Source: Actinomadura flavalba DSM 45200 (GTDB lineage: Bacteria > Actinomycetota > Actinomycetes > Streptosporangiales > Streptosporangiaceae). Taken from it: DNA of 64,000 nt. The number at the start of each line of letters is the position of its first letter. The stretch's first letter is position 1. Shown piece after piece: positions 16,279 through 24,399 of the stretch. The position numbers were made by a program, and so were the translations under genes. The notes under the pieces are model-generated. The model was not told the DNA's origin, searched no databases, and saw only the letters and a list, made by a program, of their open reading frames with translations. The stretch spans positions 1-64,000 of the forward strand of contig NZ_KB894094.1 in NCBI RefSeq assembly GCF_000374305.1, written 5' to 3'.

Positions 16279-17543
16279 CGTCCTGGGACGAGATCGGATT
16301 CGGTCCCTGGCCCGCCGACCGGATCATCCCGCAGGCGCGGCCCGACGCCGCGACCCGCGCGCGGGCCGGGCTGCCCGCGACGGTCGGCCCGGTCCCCGGC
16401 GCCCGGCAGCCGATGGTGTTCGACCCGGCGCTCAAGCAGCACGCCCGCGCCGTCCGCGCGGGCGAGCCCCGCTTCACCGACCCGGCCGTGCAGGCGCGCT
16501 GGCTCGCGGCCCGGCGCCGCGCCCGGGATCACGTCCTGGCCGCGATCGCCGCGTCACCGTGGCGCGAGCACCTGGTGCTGCGTGGCAGCGTGCTGCTGCG
16601 CGCCTGGTACGGCGACGACGCCCGCGAGCCCGGCGATCTGGACTTCGTCGTCGTGCCGGGCGACTGGGAACTGGACGACCCGCGCACCGCCGCGCTGTTC
16701 AAGGACGTCGCGGCGGGCGCCGAGGCGCTGTCGGGCGGCGACGACGTCCGCGTCGACGCCACCGAGGTGCTGAGCGACGAGATCTGGACCTACGACCGCG
16801 TTCCGGGCCGCCGCCTGGTGCTCGGCTGGCACGCGGGCGGGCTGGAGGGCTCCGTCCAGCTCGACTTCGTGTTCGGTGAGCTGCTGCCGGTGCCGCCCGA
16901 GCCGACGGTGCTCCCGGGCGGTGTCGAACTGCTCGGCGCCACCCGCGAGCTGTCGCTGGCGTGGAAGGTGATGTGGGTGCTCAACGATATGTACCCGCAG
17001 GGCAAGGACGCCTACGACGCGCTGCTGCTCGCCCGCGACACGACGCTGACGTACCGGCTGCTCGCCCGGGTGTACGTCGCGGCCGACGCCTCCGACCTGC
17101 ACCGGCTGCCCCGCGCGTCCGACCTCGGCCCGGACGTGGACTGGGACGAGTTCGCCAAGGAGTACCCGGGCCTGCCCGGCGGCGTCGCGGACGCGGCGCG
17201 GCTCCGCGCGTTCCTGACGCCGCTGCTCACCGGCGCCACCGGGCTGCCCGAGGACCCGCACGACCGGGCCGTGGAGCTGCTGCGCCCGCGCATCGCCCAC
17301 TACGCCGGGGTCCTGGCGCGCGAGGGCATGGACGGCGTGGTCCGCCGGATGGCGGGCCCCGACCGCGTCTGGTTCCCCGAGGCCACGGTCATCGTGCTGG
17401 CCCTGCGGGGCCGCGACCGTGCCGACGCGCCCGCCGTGCTGGACGAGGTCATGCGCGGCTACGCCGCCGCCGACGAGCGGTGGGCCCGCTACCTGCGCCG
17501 GTCGCCCCGCGCCCGCGACCTCGCCCTCGACCGCCTGCGCTGA
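16275..17543 (+). CDS. AbiEii/AbiGii-type nucleotidyltransferase
   Basis: A 422-residue protein with the minimal nucleotidyltransferase core of AbiEii toxins: LRGSVLLRAWYGDDAREPGD with the metal-binding DLDF, a third acidic strand in VQLDFVFGE, and a later AWKVMWVLND...GKDAYDALLLAR segment matching the lysine and Asp of the family's C-terminal helices. AbiEii toxins transfer nucleotides to target RNAs such as tRNA. Here the usual winged-helix antitoxin AbiEi is absent; the coupled upstream partner is a different, unknown protein. The N-terminal 85 residues and C-terminal 130 residues are extra to the compact toxin. It may be a cellular enzyme rather than a toxin. Confidence 0.8.
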   Translation: MTSWDEIGFGPWPADRIIPQARPDAATRARAGLPATVGPVPGARQPMVFDPALKQHARAVRAGEPRFTDPAVQARWLAARRRARDHVLAAIAASPWREHLVLRGSVLLRAWYGDDAREPGDLDFVVVPGDWELDDPRTAALFKDVAAGAEALSGGDDVRVDATEVLSDEIWTYDRVPGRRLVLGWHAGGLEGSVQLDFVFGELLPVPPEPTVLPGGVELLGATRELSLAWKVMWVLNDMYPQGKDAYDALLLARDTTLTYRLLARVYVAADASDLHRLPRASDLGPDVDWDEFAKEYPGLPGGVADAARLRAFLTPLLTGATGLPEDPHDRAVELLRPRIAHYAGVLAREGMDGVVRRMAGPDRVWFPEATVIVLALRGRDRADAPAVLDEVMRGYAAADERWARYLRRSPRARDLALDRLR

Positions 17544-17545
17544 CG

Positions 17546-17576
17546 CGCCGTCCGCCCCGCGAGGGGGCGGACGGCG
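17546..17576. terminator. Bidirectional terminator between convergent genes
   Basis: A perfect 13-bp stem (17546-17558 with 17564-17576) with a GCGAG loop lies between the AbiEii-like gene and the convergent SDR gene. Confidence 0.75.
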
Positions 17577-17581
17577 GGTCG

Positions 17582-18235
17582 TCACAGTGCGGCGACGGCG
17601 TCGGTGATGCGGGTTTCGCCGTTGATCAGGTCGAGGGTGCGGTGCTCGGCGCCGGAGGCGGAGAGCAGGGCCGCGACGGTGGCGGCGACGTCGTCGCGGG
17701 TGACCTCGCCGTAGCCGACGTCCGGTTCACCGAGCGTGATCTTGCCGGTGCCGCGCTCGTCGGTGAGGCGGCCGGGGCGGACGATGATCCAGTCGAGGTC
17801 GCGGGCCTTCAGGTCCTCCTCGGCGGCGTGCTTGGCGCGGACGTAGGCGGCCCACTGCTCACCGGCGTCCGGCGCGGGCGGCTGGTCCACGCCCATCGCC
17901 GAGATCTGCACGAACGTCCGGACGCCCGCGCGGCCCGCCGCGTCGGCCAGCAGCACCGACGCGCCCCGGTCGACGGTGTCCTTGCGCTCGACGCCGCTCC
18001 TGGGCCCGGCGCCCGCCGCGAAGACGGCGGCGTCCGCGCCGCCGAGCCGTTCGGCGACCTCCTCGGGGCTCGCGTTCTCCAGGTCCAGGACGACGGGCTG
18101 GGCGCCCGTCGCCCGGATGGCGTCGGCCTGCTCCGGTTTGCGGATCAGGCTCCGCACGGTGTCGCCCCGTCCGCTCAGCAGCCGGGCCAGCCGCAGCGCG
18201 ATCTGGCCGTGTCCTCCCGCGATCACAATGTTCAT
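17582..18235 (-). CDS. Atypical short-chain dehydrogenase (NAD(P)-binding)
   Basis: A 217-residue Rossmann-fold protein of the SDR_a5/NmrA-like type. The nucleotide-binding loop is IVIAGGHGQIALRLARLL, followed by the Arg of LIRKPEQ (NADP preference possible) and ADAAVFAAGAG. The catalytic-type Tyr and Lys occur in YVRAKHAAE and the active-site Ser in FVQISAMG. The substrate is unknown. The ATG is at 18235. It lies 30 bp downstream of the DUF1996 gene on the same strand and could be read through from that operon, since no terminator separates them. Confidence 0.82.
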   Translation of the reverse strand: MNIVIAGGHGQIALRLARLLSGRGDTVRSLIRKPEQADAIRATGAQPVVLDLENASPEEVAERLGGADAAVFAAGAGPRSGVERKDTVDRGASVLLADAAGRAGVRTFVQISAMGVDQPPAPDAGEQWAAYVRAKHAAEEDLKARDLDWIIVRPGRLTDERGTGKITLGEPDVGYGEVTRDDVAATVAALLSASGAEHRTLDLINGETRITDAVAAL

Positions 18236-18265
18236 GGTCCCGATCGTAGATAACGGTCCGTGACC

Positions 18266-19297
18266 TCAGCAGGACCGGCCCTGGTTGATGCACGTCACGA
18301 CCTGCCGCATCAGCGCGTCCGGCATGAGGTTGGCGAAGTCGGCGTGGTCGGTGACCGGGGCGTGGCCCTGCTCGGGGAAGCTGTCCACGGCGAACGCCGC
18401 CGGGCGGGCGGGCAGCCGGTAGCCGAGCGTCATGACCAGGCGCGGGACGGCCCGCGTCCCGCCCGGGCAGGCGCCGTCGCGGGCCGGGAACACCACGTGC
18501 GAGCGGTGGTCGGCGCTGTCGGTGTTGCGGCCGTCCCAGCAGGACGGGAACTCCAGCACGCGCCGGACCTGTGCGCCGCGCGGGCACAGCGGGTACCGGT
18601 CGGTGAAGGCGCGGTCCCCGGCGCCGGAGCACGTCCACCGGGCGCGGGCGTTGGCGGCGCCGTTCGTGCCGGACTTGGCGTCGCCGGTGATCAGCCGCAG
18701 GAAACGCGGCATCGCGGTGACGCGGGAGCGCGGGTTGCCGGTGAACCGCATCCGGGCCAGCGTCGGCGTGACGATCCGGCCGACGTTGCCGTCCGCCTCG
18801 CTCTGCCGCGCCGCGTCCGAGTCGTCCCGCTGGTCGCGGACGCGCATGACGGGCCAGAAGTAGGTCGACTTGTCGCCCCTGGCGCAGGTCGTCCCGGCGG
18901 CGTCCAGGCTCTCGTCGGTGGAGAACCCGTCGGTGGACAGGTTGCCGACGTAGTCGTGGATGTGGTGGGCGCCGTTGGCGACGCCGGGCGCGACGATGAA
19001 GTTGTCCGGATTGTGGTGGCCGTTCTCGTTGCGTCCGCACCGCGAGGTGAACGACCCCCGCGACCCGCCCCGCCGCACGCGCGGCTCAGGACGGCGCGGC
19101 GCCTGCCGGATCGGCGCGAAGTCGGTGGGCGGCGGTCCCTCCATCACCTGGTTCGGCGGCGGTTCCTCGGCGGGCGCCGTGGTCGGCGCGGCCCGGCCGC
19201 CCCGCCGGTCGCGCGGGTCGGCCGTGGCGGGCGCGGCCAGCGCCGTCGTGAGCAGCAGCGCCGACAGCGCGGCCGTCACGGCTCGGGTCCTGGTCAT
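18266..19297 (-). CDS. Secreted DUF1996 protein
   Basis: A 343-residue exported protein. Signal peptide: MTRTRAVTAALSALLLTTALAAPATA with a likely AxA cleavage. A Pro/Arg-rich linker (about 28-80) precedes a DUF1996 domain marked by FTSRCGRNENGHHNPDNFIV, GAHHIHDYVGN and later cysteines (TTCARGDKSTYFWPV, WTCSGAG, YPLCPRG, PSCWDGRNTD) that could form disulfides. The histidine-rich HHIHDY could bind metal. Function unknown; homologues occur in actinomycetes and fungi. The ATG at 19297 has GAGGAGAT upstream and is 17 nt past the DUF4142 gene, as the last gene of a five-gene operon. Confidence 0.83.
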   Translation of the reverse strand: MTRTRAVTAALSALLLTTALAAPATADPRDRRGGRAAPTTAPAEEPPPNQVMEGPPPTDFAPIRQAPRRPEPRVRRGGSRGSFTSRCGRNENGHHNPDNFIVAPGVANGAHHIHDYVGNLSTDGFSTDESLDAAGTTCARGDKSTYFWPVMRVRDQRDDSDAARQSEADGNVGRIVTPTLARMRFTGNPRSRVTAMPRFLRLITGDAKSGTNGAANARARWTCSGAGDRAFTDRYPLCPRGAQVRRVLEFPSCWDGRNTDSADHRSHVVFPARDGACPGGTRAVPRLVMTLGYRLPARPAAFAVDSFPEQGHAPVTDHADFANLMPDALMRQVVTCINQGRSC

Positions 19298-19314
19298 CGG
19301 GATCTCCTCGGGGG

Positions 19315-19920
19315 TCAGTGCAGCGCGGACGGGGTGACGAGGCCGGTGCTCTCCAGCAGCCTCATGTGGTTGTTGACGAACCGCATCGACCGGTCCGCGA
19401 ACGCGCGGACCTCGGTGTTCTCCGTCTGCGCGCGGGTCCGGGCGATGACGGCGTAGACCTTGCCGTGGGCGGCGCGCAGCCGCAGCACGAAGACGCGGTC
19501 GTAGTCGGCGCCGAACGTGCGCGACATCTCCGCCAGCCACGCCTTCTGGTCGGCGTTCGGCTCGCTCGGCAGGATGACGCCGAGCCGGTCGGCGGTGCGG
19601 CGGGCGTCCTCGTCCAGCTCCATGTGCTGCCGCATGATCGCGTCTCCGACCTCCTTGACGCGGGTGCTGGACGCCCGCTGCTGCGCCTGCTGCCCGGCCG
19701 GGATCTCCCACAGCCCGGCCCGGCGGACCGCCGTCAGGAGCTGCCGGTCGGCGTCGGTGAGCGGCCCCCAGCGGGTGACGGCCCGGCCGTCGCGGGTCTC
19801 GCCGTCGGCGGGGACGCCGGGCGGGCTCAGCACGACCAGCACCGTCACGGCGACCGACAGCGCGGCCGTCACGGCCAGCATCAGCCGGGGCGGAATCCCC
19901 GGCAGCGTTCGCCTGCGCAT
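19315..19920 (-). CDS. Exported DUF4142 (ferritin-like) protein
   Basis: A 201-residue protein with an N-terminal membrane anchor or signal (LMLAVTAALSVAVTVLVVLS) and an outward helical domain: LTDADRQLLTAVRRAGLWEIPAGQQAQQ, VKEVGDAIMRQHMELDEDARRTADRLG, and two further long helices (DYDRVFVLRLRAAHGKVYAVIA; EVRAFADRSMRFVNNHMRLLE). This four-helix layout is DUF4142, a ferritin-like fold of unknown activity; the His/Glu/Asp positions in QHMELDED and NNHMRLLE resemble possible metal ligands. It lies 53 nt downstream of the NuoF-like gene in an operon of envelope proteins. Confidence 0.82.
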   Translation of the reverse strand: MRRRTLPGIPPRLMLAVTAALSVAVTVLVVLSPPGVPADGETRDGRAVTRWGPLTDADRQLLTAVRRAGLWEIPAGQQAQQRASSTRVKEVGDAIMRQHMELDEDARRTADRLGVILPSEPNADQKAWLAEMSRTFGADYDRVFVLRLRAAHGKVYAVIARTRAQTENTEVRAFADRSMRFVNNHMRLLESTGLVTPSALH

Positions 19921-19973
19921 CGCGGCGTCTCCTTCCTCTCGACGGGGGATACGCGCCGGGCGGGACGCGCGGT

Positions 19974-21464
19974 TCACCGGGGACCGGTGGTGACGCGCAG
20001 CGCCAGCGCCGGGCACATCGCCACCGCGCGGCGCGCGTCCCGCTCCATCCAGCGCGGGATGTCGGTGCCGAGCACGACGGGGAAGCCGTAGCGGTCGAGC
20101 TGGATCAGCTCGGGCAGCAGGTAGGCGCACAGCCCGTGGCCGTCGCAGCGGCTCCAGTCGATCGCGACGCGGCCCTCCGAGCCGTCCGGGACGGGCAGCG
20201 GCAGCACGCCGAACGTCGGCCGCCCGCAGCCTCCGGCGCGGTGCAGTTCGACGTCGTCGGCGAACACCTCGGCGGCCGACAGCACGAACCGGGCGGTGCC
20301 GTCCGGATGCGAGCAGGCGCCCCGGCCGCGCCCGATCCCGGCGGCGCGGCGCAGCTCGTCCACGCCCGCCGTGCCCTCGCAGAGGCCGTTCATGACGCGG
20401 ACGACGTCGGGCAGCCCGAGCCGGCACGGCCCGCACTGCCCCGCCGACTGCGCGGCCAGGTAGGCGGCGACGCGGGCGGCCTCGCCGAGCGGGCACGTCC
20501 CGGCGGGCAGCGGCAGGACGATGCCCGCGCCGACGGACGCGCCCACCGCCCGCATCCCCGCGCGGGACAGCACCGCCCGGGCCGCTCCCCCGGCGTCCAG
20601 CCACTCGCCGTGGTAGCCGCCGACGAGCACCGGGTCGCCGGGCGGCACCTCGCACGCGTCCAGGACGGTCCGCAGCGGCGTGCCGTAGGGGACCTCGACG
20701 ACGCGGGCGCCGCCGACGGTGAGCAGCGTCGTGCCCGGTTCGTCGGCGGTCCCGGCGGACGCGTACAGGTCGGGGCCGAGCGAGGCCAGGACGGCGAGCT
20801 GCGCGAACGTCTCGGTGTTGGACAGCAGCGTCGGCGCGCCGTCCACCCCGGCCTCGGCGGCCCGCACCTTGACGCCCGGCGGCACCGGCACCTCACCGTT
20901 GACCGCCCGGACGACCGCGCCGCTCTCGCCGGAGATGAACCGCTCCGTGAGCCGGACGACGCGCGCGGGCATCCGCCGCTCCCCGATCGCCGCCCGGACC
21001 GACCGGGCGGCCGCGTCGTCCTCGACGGCGACGACGATCCGGCGGGTGCCGAGCGCCGACGCCGCGATCTGCGCGCCGTCCAGCACCAGGTGCGGCGCCC
21101 GGCACAGCAGCACCTTGTCCTTGGCGCTCCCCGGCTCGCCCTCGGCGCCGTTGACGACGACGACGGCGTCCGCGCCGGGCCGCCGCGACCCGCGCGTCTC
21201 CCCGGGCAGCAGCGCGTCCGCGTCGGCCGCCGGGTGCGCCACGCGCGCGGCGACGGCGGCGAGCTTGCGCGCGAACGGAAAGCCCGCGCCGCCCCGGCCG
21301 CGCAGCCCGGCCCGCTCGGCCATGGCGACGACCTCGTCCAGGTCGGGCGTGGGCAGCCTGCCGTGCACGGCCAGGTGCCGTTCCAGGTCCAGCCGTTCCC
21401 ACCGGTCGAACCCCAGCGTCAGCCGGGGACCGCCCAGATGCCCGACCGCGACCGCGCTCACCAC
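19974..21464 (-). CDS. NuoF-like NADH:acceptor flavoprotein with C-terminal ferredoxin domain
   Basis: A 496-residue fusion. The first about 200 residues resemble NuoF/Complex1_51K: LRGRGGAGFPFARK (FMN loop) and VVNGAEGEPGSAKDK. A SLBB-like region follows, then the Fe-S region QCGPCRLG...GACSHPDG, where the first of the four usual N3-cluster cysteines is replaced, leaving three. The last 75 residues form a ferredoxin of the 3Fe-4S type (SRCDGHGLCAYL...AMCPALAL). It should pass electrons from NAD(P)H through FMN to the ferredoxin. The two possible GTG starts (21464, 21461) overlap the stop of the membrane gene upstream (21458), so translation is coupled. No other complex I subunit is nearby. 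Confidence 0.82.
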   Translation of the reverse strand: MVSAVAVGHLGGPRLTLGFDRWERLDLERHLAVHGRLPTPDLDEVVAMAERAGLRGRGGAGFPFARKLAAVAARVAHPAADADALLPGETRGSRRPGADAVVVVNGAEGEPGSAKDKVLLCRAPHLVLDGAQIAASALGTRRIVVAVEDDAAARSVRAAIGERRMPARVVRLTERFISGESGAVVRAVNGEVPVPPGVKVRAAEAGVDGAPTLLSNTETFAQLAVLASLGPDLYASAGTADEPGTTLLTVGGARVVEVPYGTPLRTVLDACEVPPGDPVLVGGYHGEWLDAGGAARAVLSRAGMRAVGASVGAGIVLPLPAGTCPLGEAARVAAYLAAQSAGQCGPCRLGLPDVVRVMNGLCEGTAGVDELRRAAGIGRGRGACSHPDGTARFVLSAAEVFADDVELHRAGGCGRPTFGVLPLPVPDGSEGRVAIDWSRCDGHGLCAYLLPELIQLDRYGFPVVLGTDIPRWMERDARRAVAMCPALALRVTTGPR

Positions 21465-22183
21465 GGCACCCCGCCCGCCTCGCGGGCGTCGTCGGCGCGC
21501 GGCGCCGGGCGGCGGGGCGTCCGCGGGGCGGGAAGCCGTTCACCGGCGCGGCGGACGTCGCGGGGGCGGACGACGACGATCATGCGGGTGAGCAGCGCCA
21601 GCGCGACGGCGGCGACGCACAGCACGTAGCTCAGCACGACCCAGGGCGCGGCGGCTCGTCCGGCGGTGAGCCCGTGCGAGATGCCCAGCGGCCAGGCGAC
21701 GTAGGCGGCGGCGTGCAGGGTCCGCCAGAGCCACGGGCGCTCCCGGCGGGCGAAGCGGGACCGCAGGACGCCCGTCACCGCGACGAGCACCATCAGCTCG
21801 AACGCCAGCGTGCCGAGCCCGACGGGGCCGGGGCCGGGCACCACGGCCTGTGCGGGGAGCGCCAGCCCGCCGAGGATCTTGACGAGCAGGTGGGCGACGA
21901 CGAACGTCAGCGCCAGCGTGGACGCCGCGCGGTGCGCCGCCTGCGCCAGCACGCGGTGCCGGATGGCCAGGATGAGCCGTTCGGTCGCGAGCAGGCCCGT
22001 CACGACCGCCGCCGTCAGCGCCAGCAGCGCGAACACGCCCGCGTAGTACAGCAGGAAGCGCTGGACGCCGCCGGTCAGCTGGGCGCCGAGCGGCGTCGCG
22101 GCGCCCGCGAGCACCACCGCGCAGCCCGCGAGCACCGCGCGCAACGCCCAGGAGGGCGGGGCGGGGAGGTCATCGTCCTTCAT
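21458..22183 (-). CDS. Ferric-reductase/cytochrome b-like membrane protein
   Basis: A 241-residue protein with about six transmembrane helices and histidines positioned for heme: a cluster in LAIRHRVLAQAAHRAAS and VVAHLLVKILGG, and a second in RTLHAAAYVAWPLGISHGL. This pattern fits the ferric-reductase-like transmembrane domain, which carries electrons across the membrane through two b hemes. The C-terminal tail is Arg/Pro-rich and cytoplasmic or disordered. The ATG at 22183 overlaps the previous gene's end by 14 bp and its stop overlaps the NuoF-like start, linking the membrane cytochrome to the soluble dehydrogenase. Confidence 0.78.
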   Translation of the reverse strand: MKDDDLPAPPSWALRAVLAGCAVVLAGAATPLGAQLTGGVQRFLLYYAGVFALLALTAAVVTGLLATERLILAIRHRVLAQAAHRAASTLALTFVVAHLLVKILGGLALPAQAVVPGPGPVGLGTLAFELMVLVAVTGVLRSRFARRERPWLWRTLHAAAYVAWPLGISHGLTAGRAAAPWVVLSYVLCVAAVALALLTRMIVVVRPRDVRRAGERLPAPRTPRRPAPRADDAREAGGVPW

Positions 22184-23999
22184 CGGGCTCCTTGGTGGGA
22201 GGGTCGTCGGTGGCGGGGGCGTCCTCCACGGGCACCGGGCCGAAGTTGGCCAGCCGCCCGCCCGGCAGCACCTCCAGGCCGCCGCGCTCGGCGAACCCGA
22301 CGAGCGGGTCGGCGCGCTGCCGGAACCGCCAGCCGCCCAGGCAGGCGTTCTCCAGCGGGACGTCCTCGGCGCCGCGCCGCAGCGCGAACCGCACCTGCGG
22401 ACGGGCGGCGGGCGCGCCGCCGCAGGCGCGGGCCGTGCCGGTGCGGCCGAGCACGGCGCCGCGCGCGACGACCGTGCCCGGCCGCGCGCGGGTGGGCGCG
22501 CGCAGGCCGTCGTAGATGGTGGCCAGGCCGGTTCCGTGGACGAGGACGAGCAGGCCGCCGGTCCCGCCCCGGGCGCAGAACCGGTACAGGCGGCCTCCGG
22601 CGGGGGCGCGGACGGCGCCGTCGCCGCCCGCGAAGGCGAGGGCGGCCAGCGGACGGCCCGCCGCGCGGTTCCCGGCGGGGGTCATCGTCCAGACGGCGCC
22701 GGTCCGCCAGGGCAGTTCCAGGCCGTCCCCGGCGCGGGTGCCGTCGATCGACGCGACCGCGCGGGCGCCGGTCAGCGCGCTGTGCCGCGTCAGCGTCCGC
22801 GCCTCGGCCGGGGGCAGGACGGCGGCGGGCAGCCGCGCGGCCAGCGGCGCGAACGCCGTGCCGCCCGACAGCGCCACCTGCCAGTCGCGGCCGGTCCAGC
22901 GGGCCGCGAAGAACGCGATCTGCGGGGTGCCGGGCCGGGCGCGCGGCACCGGGATCGCGGCGGTGCCGAACGCCCAGCGCCCGTCCGCGCTGACGCGCGC
23001 CACCTCGGCCAGCGGCGCGGGCGGCGCGACGCCGAACTCCTCGCGGGCGCCCGGGCCACGCCGCTCCGCCGTCACCGCCCGCACCCGGGCCAGCAGAGCG
23101 GCGCGGGAGGGCGGCGGCGGGGCCGCACGCGTCGGCGCGGGCGCCACCGAACGCGCGGGCGCCGGGACGGCCGGACGCGCACGCGGCTCGGCACGCTCAC
23201 GCGGCACCCCGCGCTCGGCGCCCGCCCGGTCCACATCCGGAACCACTCCGCCGCCGCTCAGCACCGCCTGCTCAACGACGGCCAGCAACGCGAACCCGAC
23301 AACGAGCGACAGCAGCACCGCCCCGACACCCACCCGCTCGCCCACCCGCACCCCCACCGGACCACGCCGCGTCCGCCGGGCGGGACGACGCCCCGTCACA
23401 ACCGCCCGCCTCGACCCCCGACGACGCCCCGCCAGCGGCGCCACACCGCCGACCCGCCCCGTGCCCGCCACCACGACCGCCCGCTTGGACGCCCGACGGC
23501 GCCCCGCCACGCCACCGACCCACCCCGTGCTGGCCGCCACGACCGCCCGCCTCGACGCACGGCGGCGCCCCATCAGCGGCACCGCGCCGCCGACCCGGCC
23601 CGTGCTGGCCGCCACGACCGTCCGCTTCAACGCACGGCGGCGCCCCATCAGCAGCGCCACGCCAGCGACCCACCCCGTACTGGCCGTCACAACCGCACGC
23701 CTCGACGCACGGCGGCGCCCCATCAGCGGCACCGCGCCGCCGACCCCGCCCGTGCTGGCCGTCACGTCCGGGCGCTTCGGAGCCCGGCGGCGTCCACGGG
23801 ACGGGCGGCGTGCCGCCGGGCGCGCACCGGGTCGCCGCCAGAACTCCTCGAAGTCCCCTGCGGGCGCCACCGGCGGAGGGGCCTGCGGAGGCGGTGGGGG
23901 ACGCCGGGGCCGGGCGGCCGGGGGCAGGCCCACCCGGCCGCCGAAGCTCTGCCGCGTCACGCGTACCGGCTCGTGTTCACGCCGATCCACCGCACCCAC
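22170..23999 (-). CDS. Membrane-anchored, degenerate M23-like protein with Arg-rich tandem repeats
   Basis: A 609-residue protein beginning GTG at 23999. Residues 1-68 are Pro/Arg-rich. Residues 69-203 are tandem copies of a 25-residue unit of the type GRRRASRRAVVTASTGW. A transmembrane helix (about 225-247, AVLLSLVVGFALLAVVEQA) is followed by a Pro/Ala linker and an outer domain. The C-terminal about 110 residues look like a LytM/M23 beta fold (GTGLATIYDGL, GTVVARGAVLGRTG), but the zinc-binding HxH strand reads PQVRFALR, so peptidase activity is unlikely. It is the first gene of the envelope redox operon and ends 14 bp inside the cytochrome gene. The start is the least certain point. Confidence 0.7.
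   Translation of the reverse strand: MGAVDRREHEPVRVTRQSFGGRVGLPPAARPRRPPPPPQAPPPVAPAGDFEEFWRRPGARPAARRPSRGRRRAPKRPDVTASTGGVGGAVPLMGRRRASRRAVVTASTGWVAGVALLMGRRRALKRTVVAASTGRVGGAVPLMGRRRASRRAVVAASTGWVGGVAGRRRASKRAVVVAGTGRVGGVAPLAGRRRGSRRAVVTGRRPARRTRRGPVGVRVGERVGVGAVLLSLVVGFALLAVVEQAVLSGGGVVPDVDRAGAERGVPRERAEPRARPAVPAPARSVAPAPTRAAPPPPSRAALLARVRAVTAERRGPGAREEFGVAPPAPLAEVARVSADGRWAFGTAAIPVPRARPGTPQIAFFAARWTGRDWQVALSGGTAFAPLAARLPAAVLPPAEARTLTRHSALTGARAVASIDGTRAGDGLELPWRTGAVWTMTPAGNRAAGRPLAALAFAGGDGAVRAPAGGRLYRFCARGGTGGLLVLVHGTGLATIYDGLRAPTRARPGTVVARGAVLGRTGTARACGGAPAARPQVRFALRRGAEDVPLENACLGGWRFRQRADPLVGFAERGGLEVLPGGRLANFGPVPVEDAPATDDPPTKEPDEGR
23391..23795. repeat. Intragenic 75-bp minisatellite
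   Basis: Six in-frame direct repeats encode residues 69-203 of the membrane protein: units of 75, 75, 75, 66, 75 and 39 bp. Neighbouring units alternate between two variants (GRVGGAVPLM and GWVAGVALLM types), suggesting duplication of a two-unit block. Confidence 0.85.
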
Positions 24000-24399
24000 C
24001 TTCCGCGCCTGCCCGGTCCTGCCGTGTCCGGCAGGGGTACGGGCGGACGCGGCGGAGGGTTCACGCGCGGGGCGGGAAACCGTGCGGGATATACCGGCAC
24101 GTTCCAGGCTTAGGCCGGAATGAGGTGAACCTTAAACGCGCCTTAAGAACCTCGTTCTAGAGCGGGCGTCGGCCTAACGTCGGAACCGACCGGCCGCGCG
24201 CCGGTGCGTGCGACCCCTCTCGGCGCTCCCGTCCGATGCCGACCGGGGACCGCCCAGCCCGCACCGGACCAGTCCCCGCCCTGGCGCGGCCGGCACGCGG
24301 AAGCCGCGCCCGGCGTCCCTCACCGGACGCCGGGCGCGGCTTCGCGTTTCCGCGACCGCCACCGCGACGACGGGCGCGGGGCGGCGCGTCCGCCGGTGC
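24000..24399. other. Intergenic region upstream of the envelope operon
   Basis: No gene is supported here. It holds a 7-bp hairpin (24018-24024 with 24029-24035) in the leader of the operon and an unusually AT-rich patch for this chromosome (24128-24160) with two CCTTAA direct repeats and an interrupted palindrome GAAC/GTTC. It also contains the terminator of the next gene (24300-24343). The AT-rich patch is the likely promoter or operator area. Confidence 0.5.
24300..24343 (-). terminator. Strong hairpin terminator
   Basis: A perfect 19-bp stem (24300-24318 with 24325-24343) and 6-nt loop lies 57 bases past the stop of the minus-strand gene at 24400. Confidence 0.75.

Noticed and set aside
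24077-24105. GGAAC...CGGTTT on the minus strand as an ECF sigma-factor promoter for the envelope operon
   Set aside because: The spacer is 18 nt rather than about 16, and nothing else supports it.
24147-24157. GAAC/GTTC palindrome resembling a LexA box upstream of the envelope operon
   Set aside because: The half-sites are separated by 3 bp; the actinobacterial SOS box needs 4.
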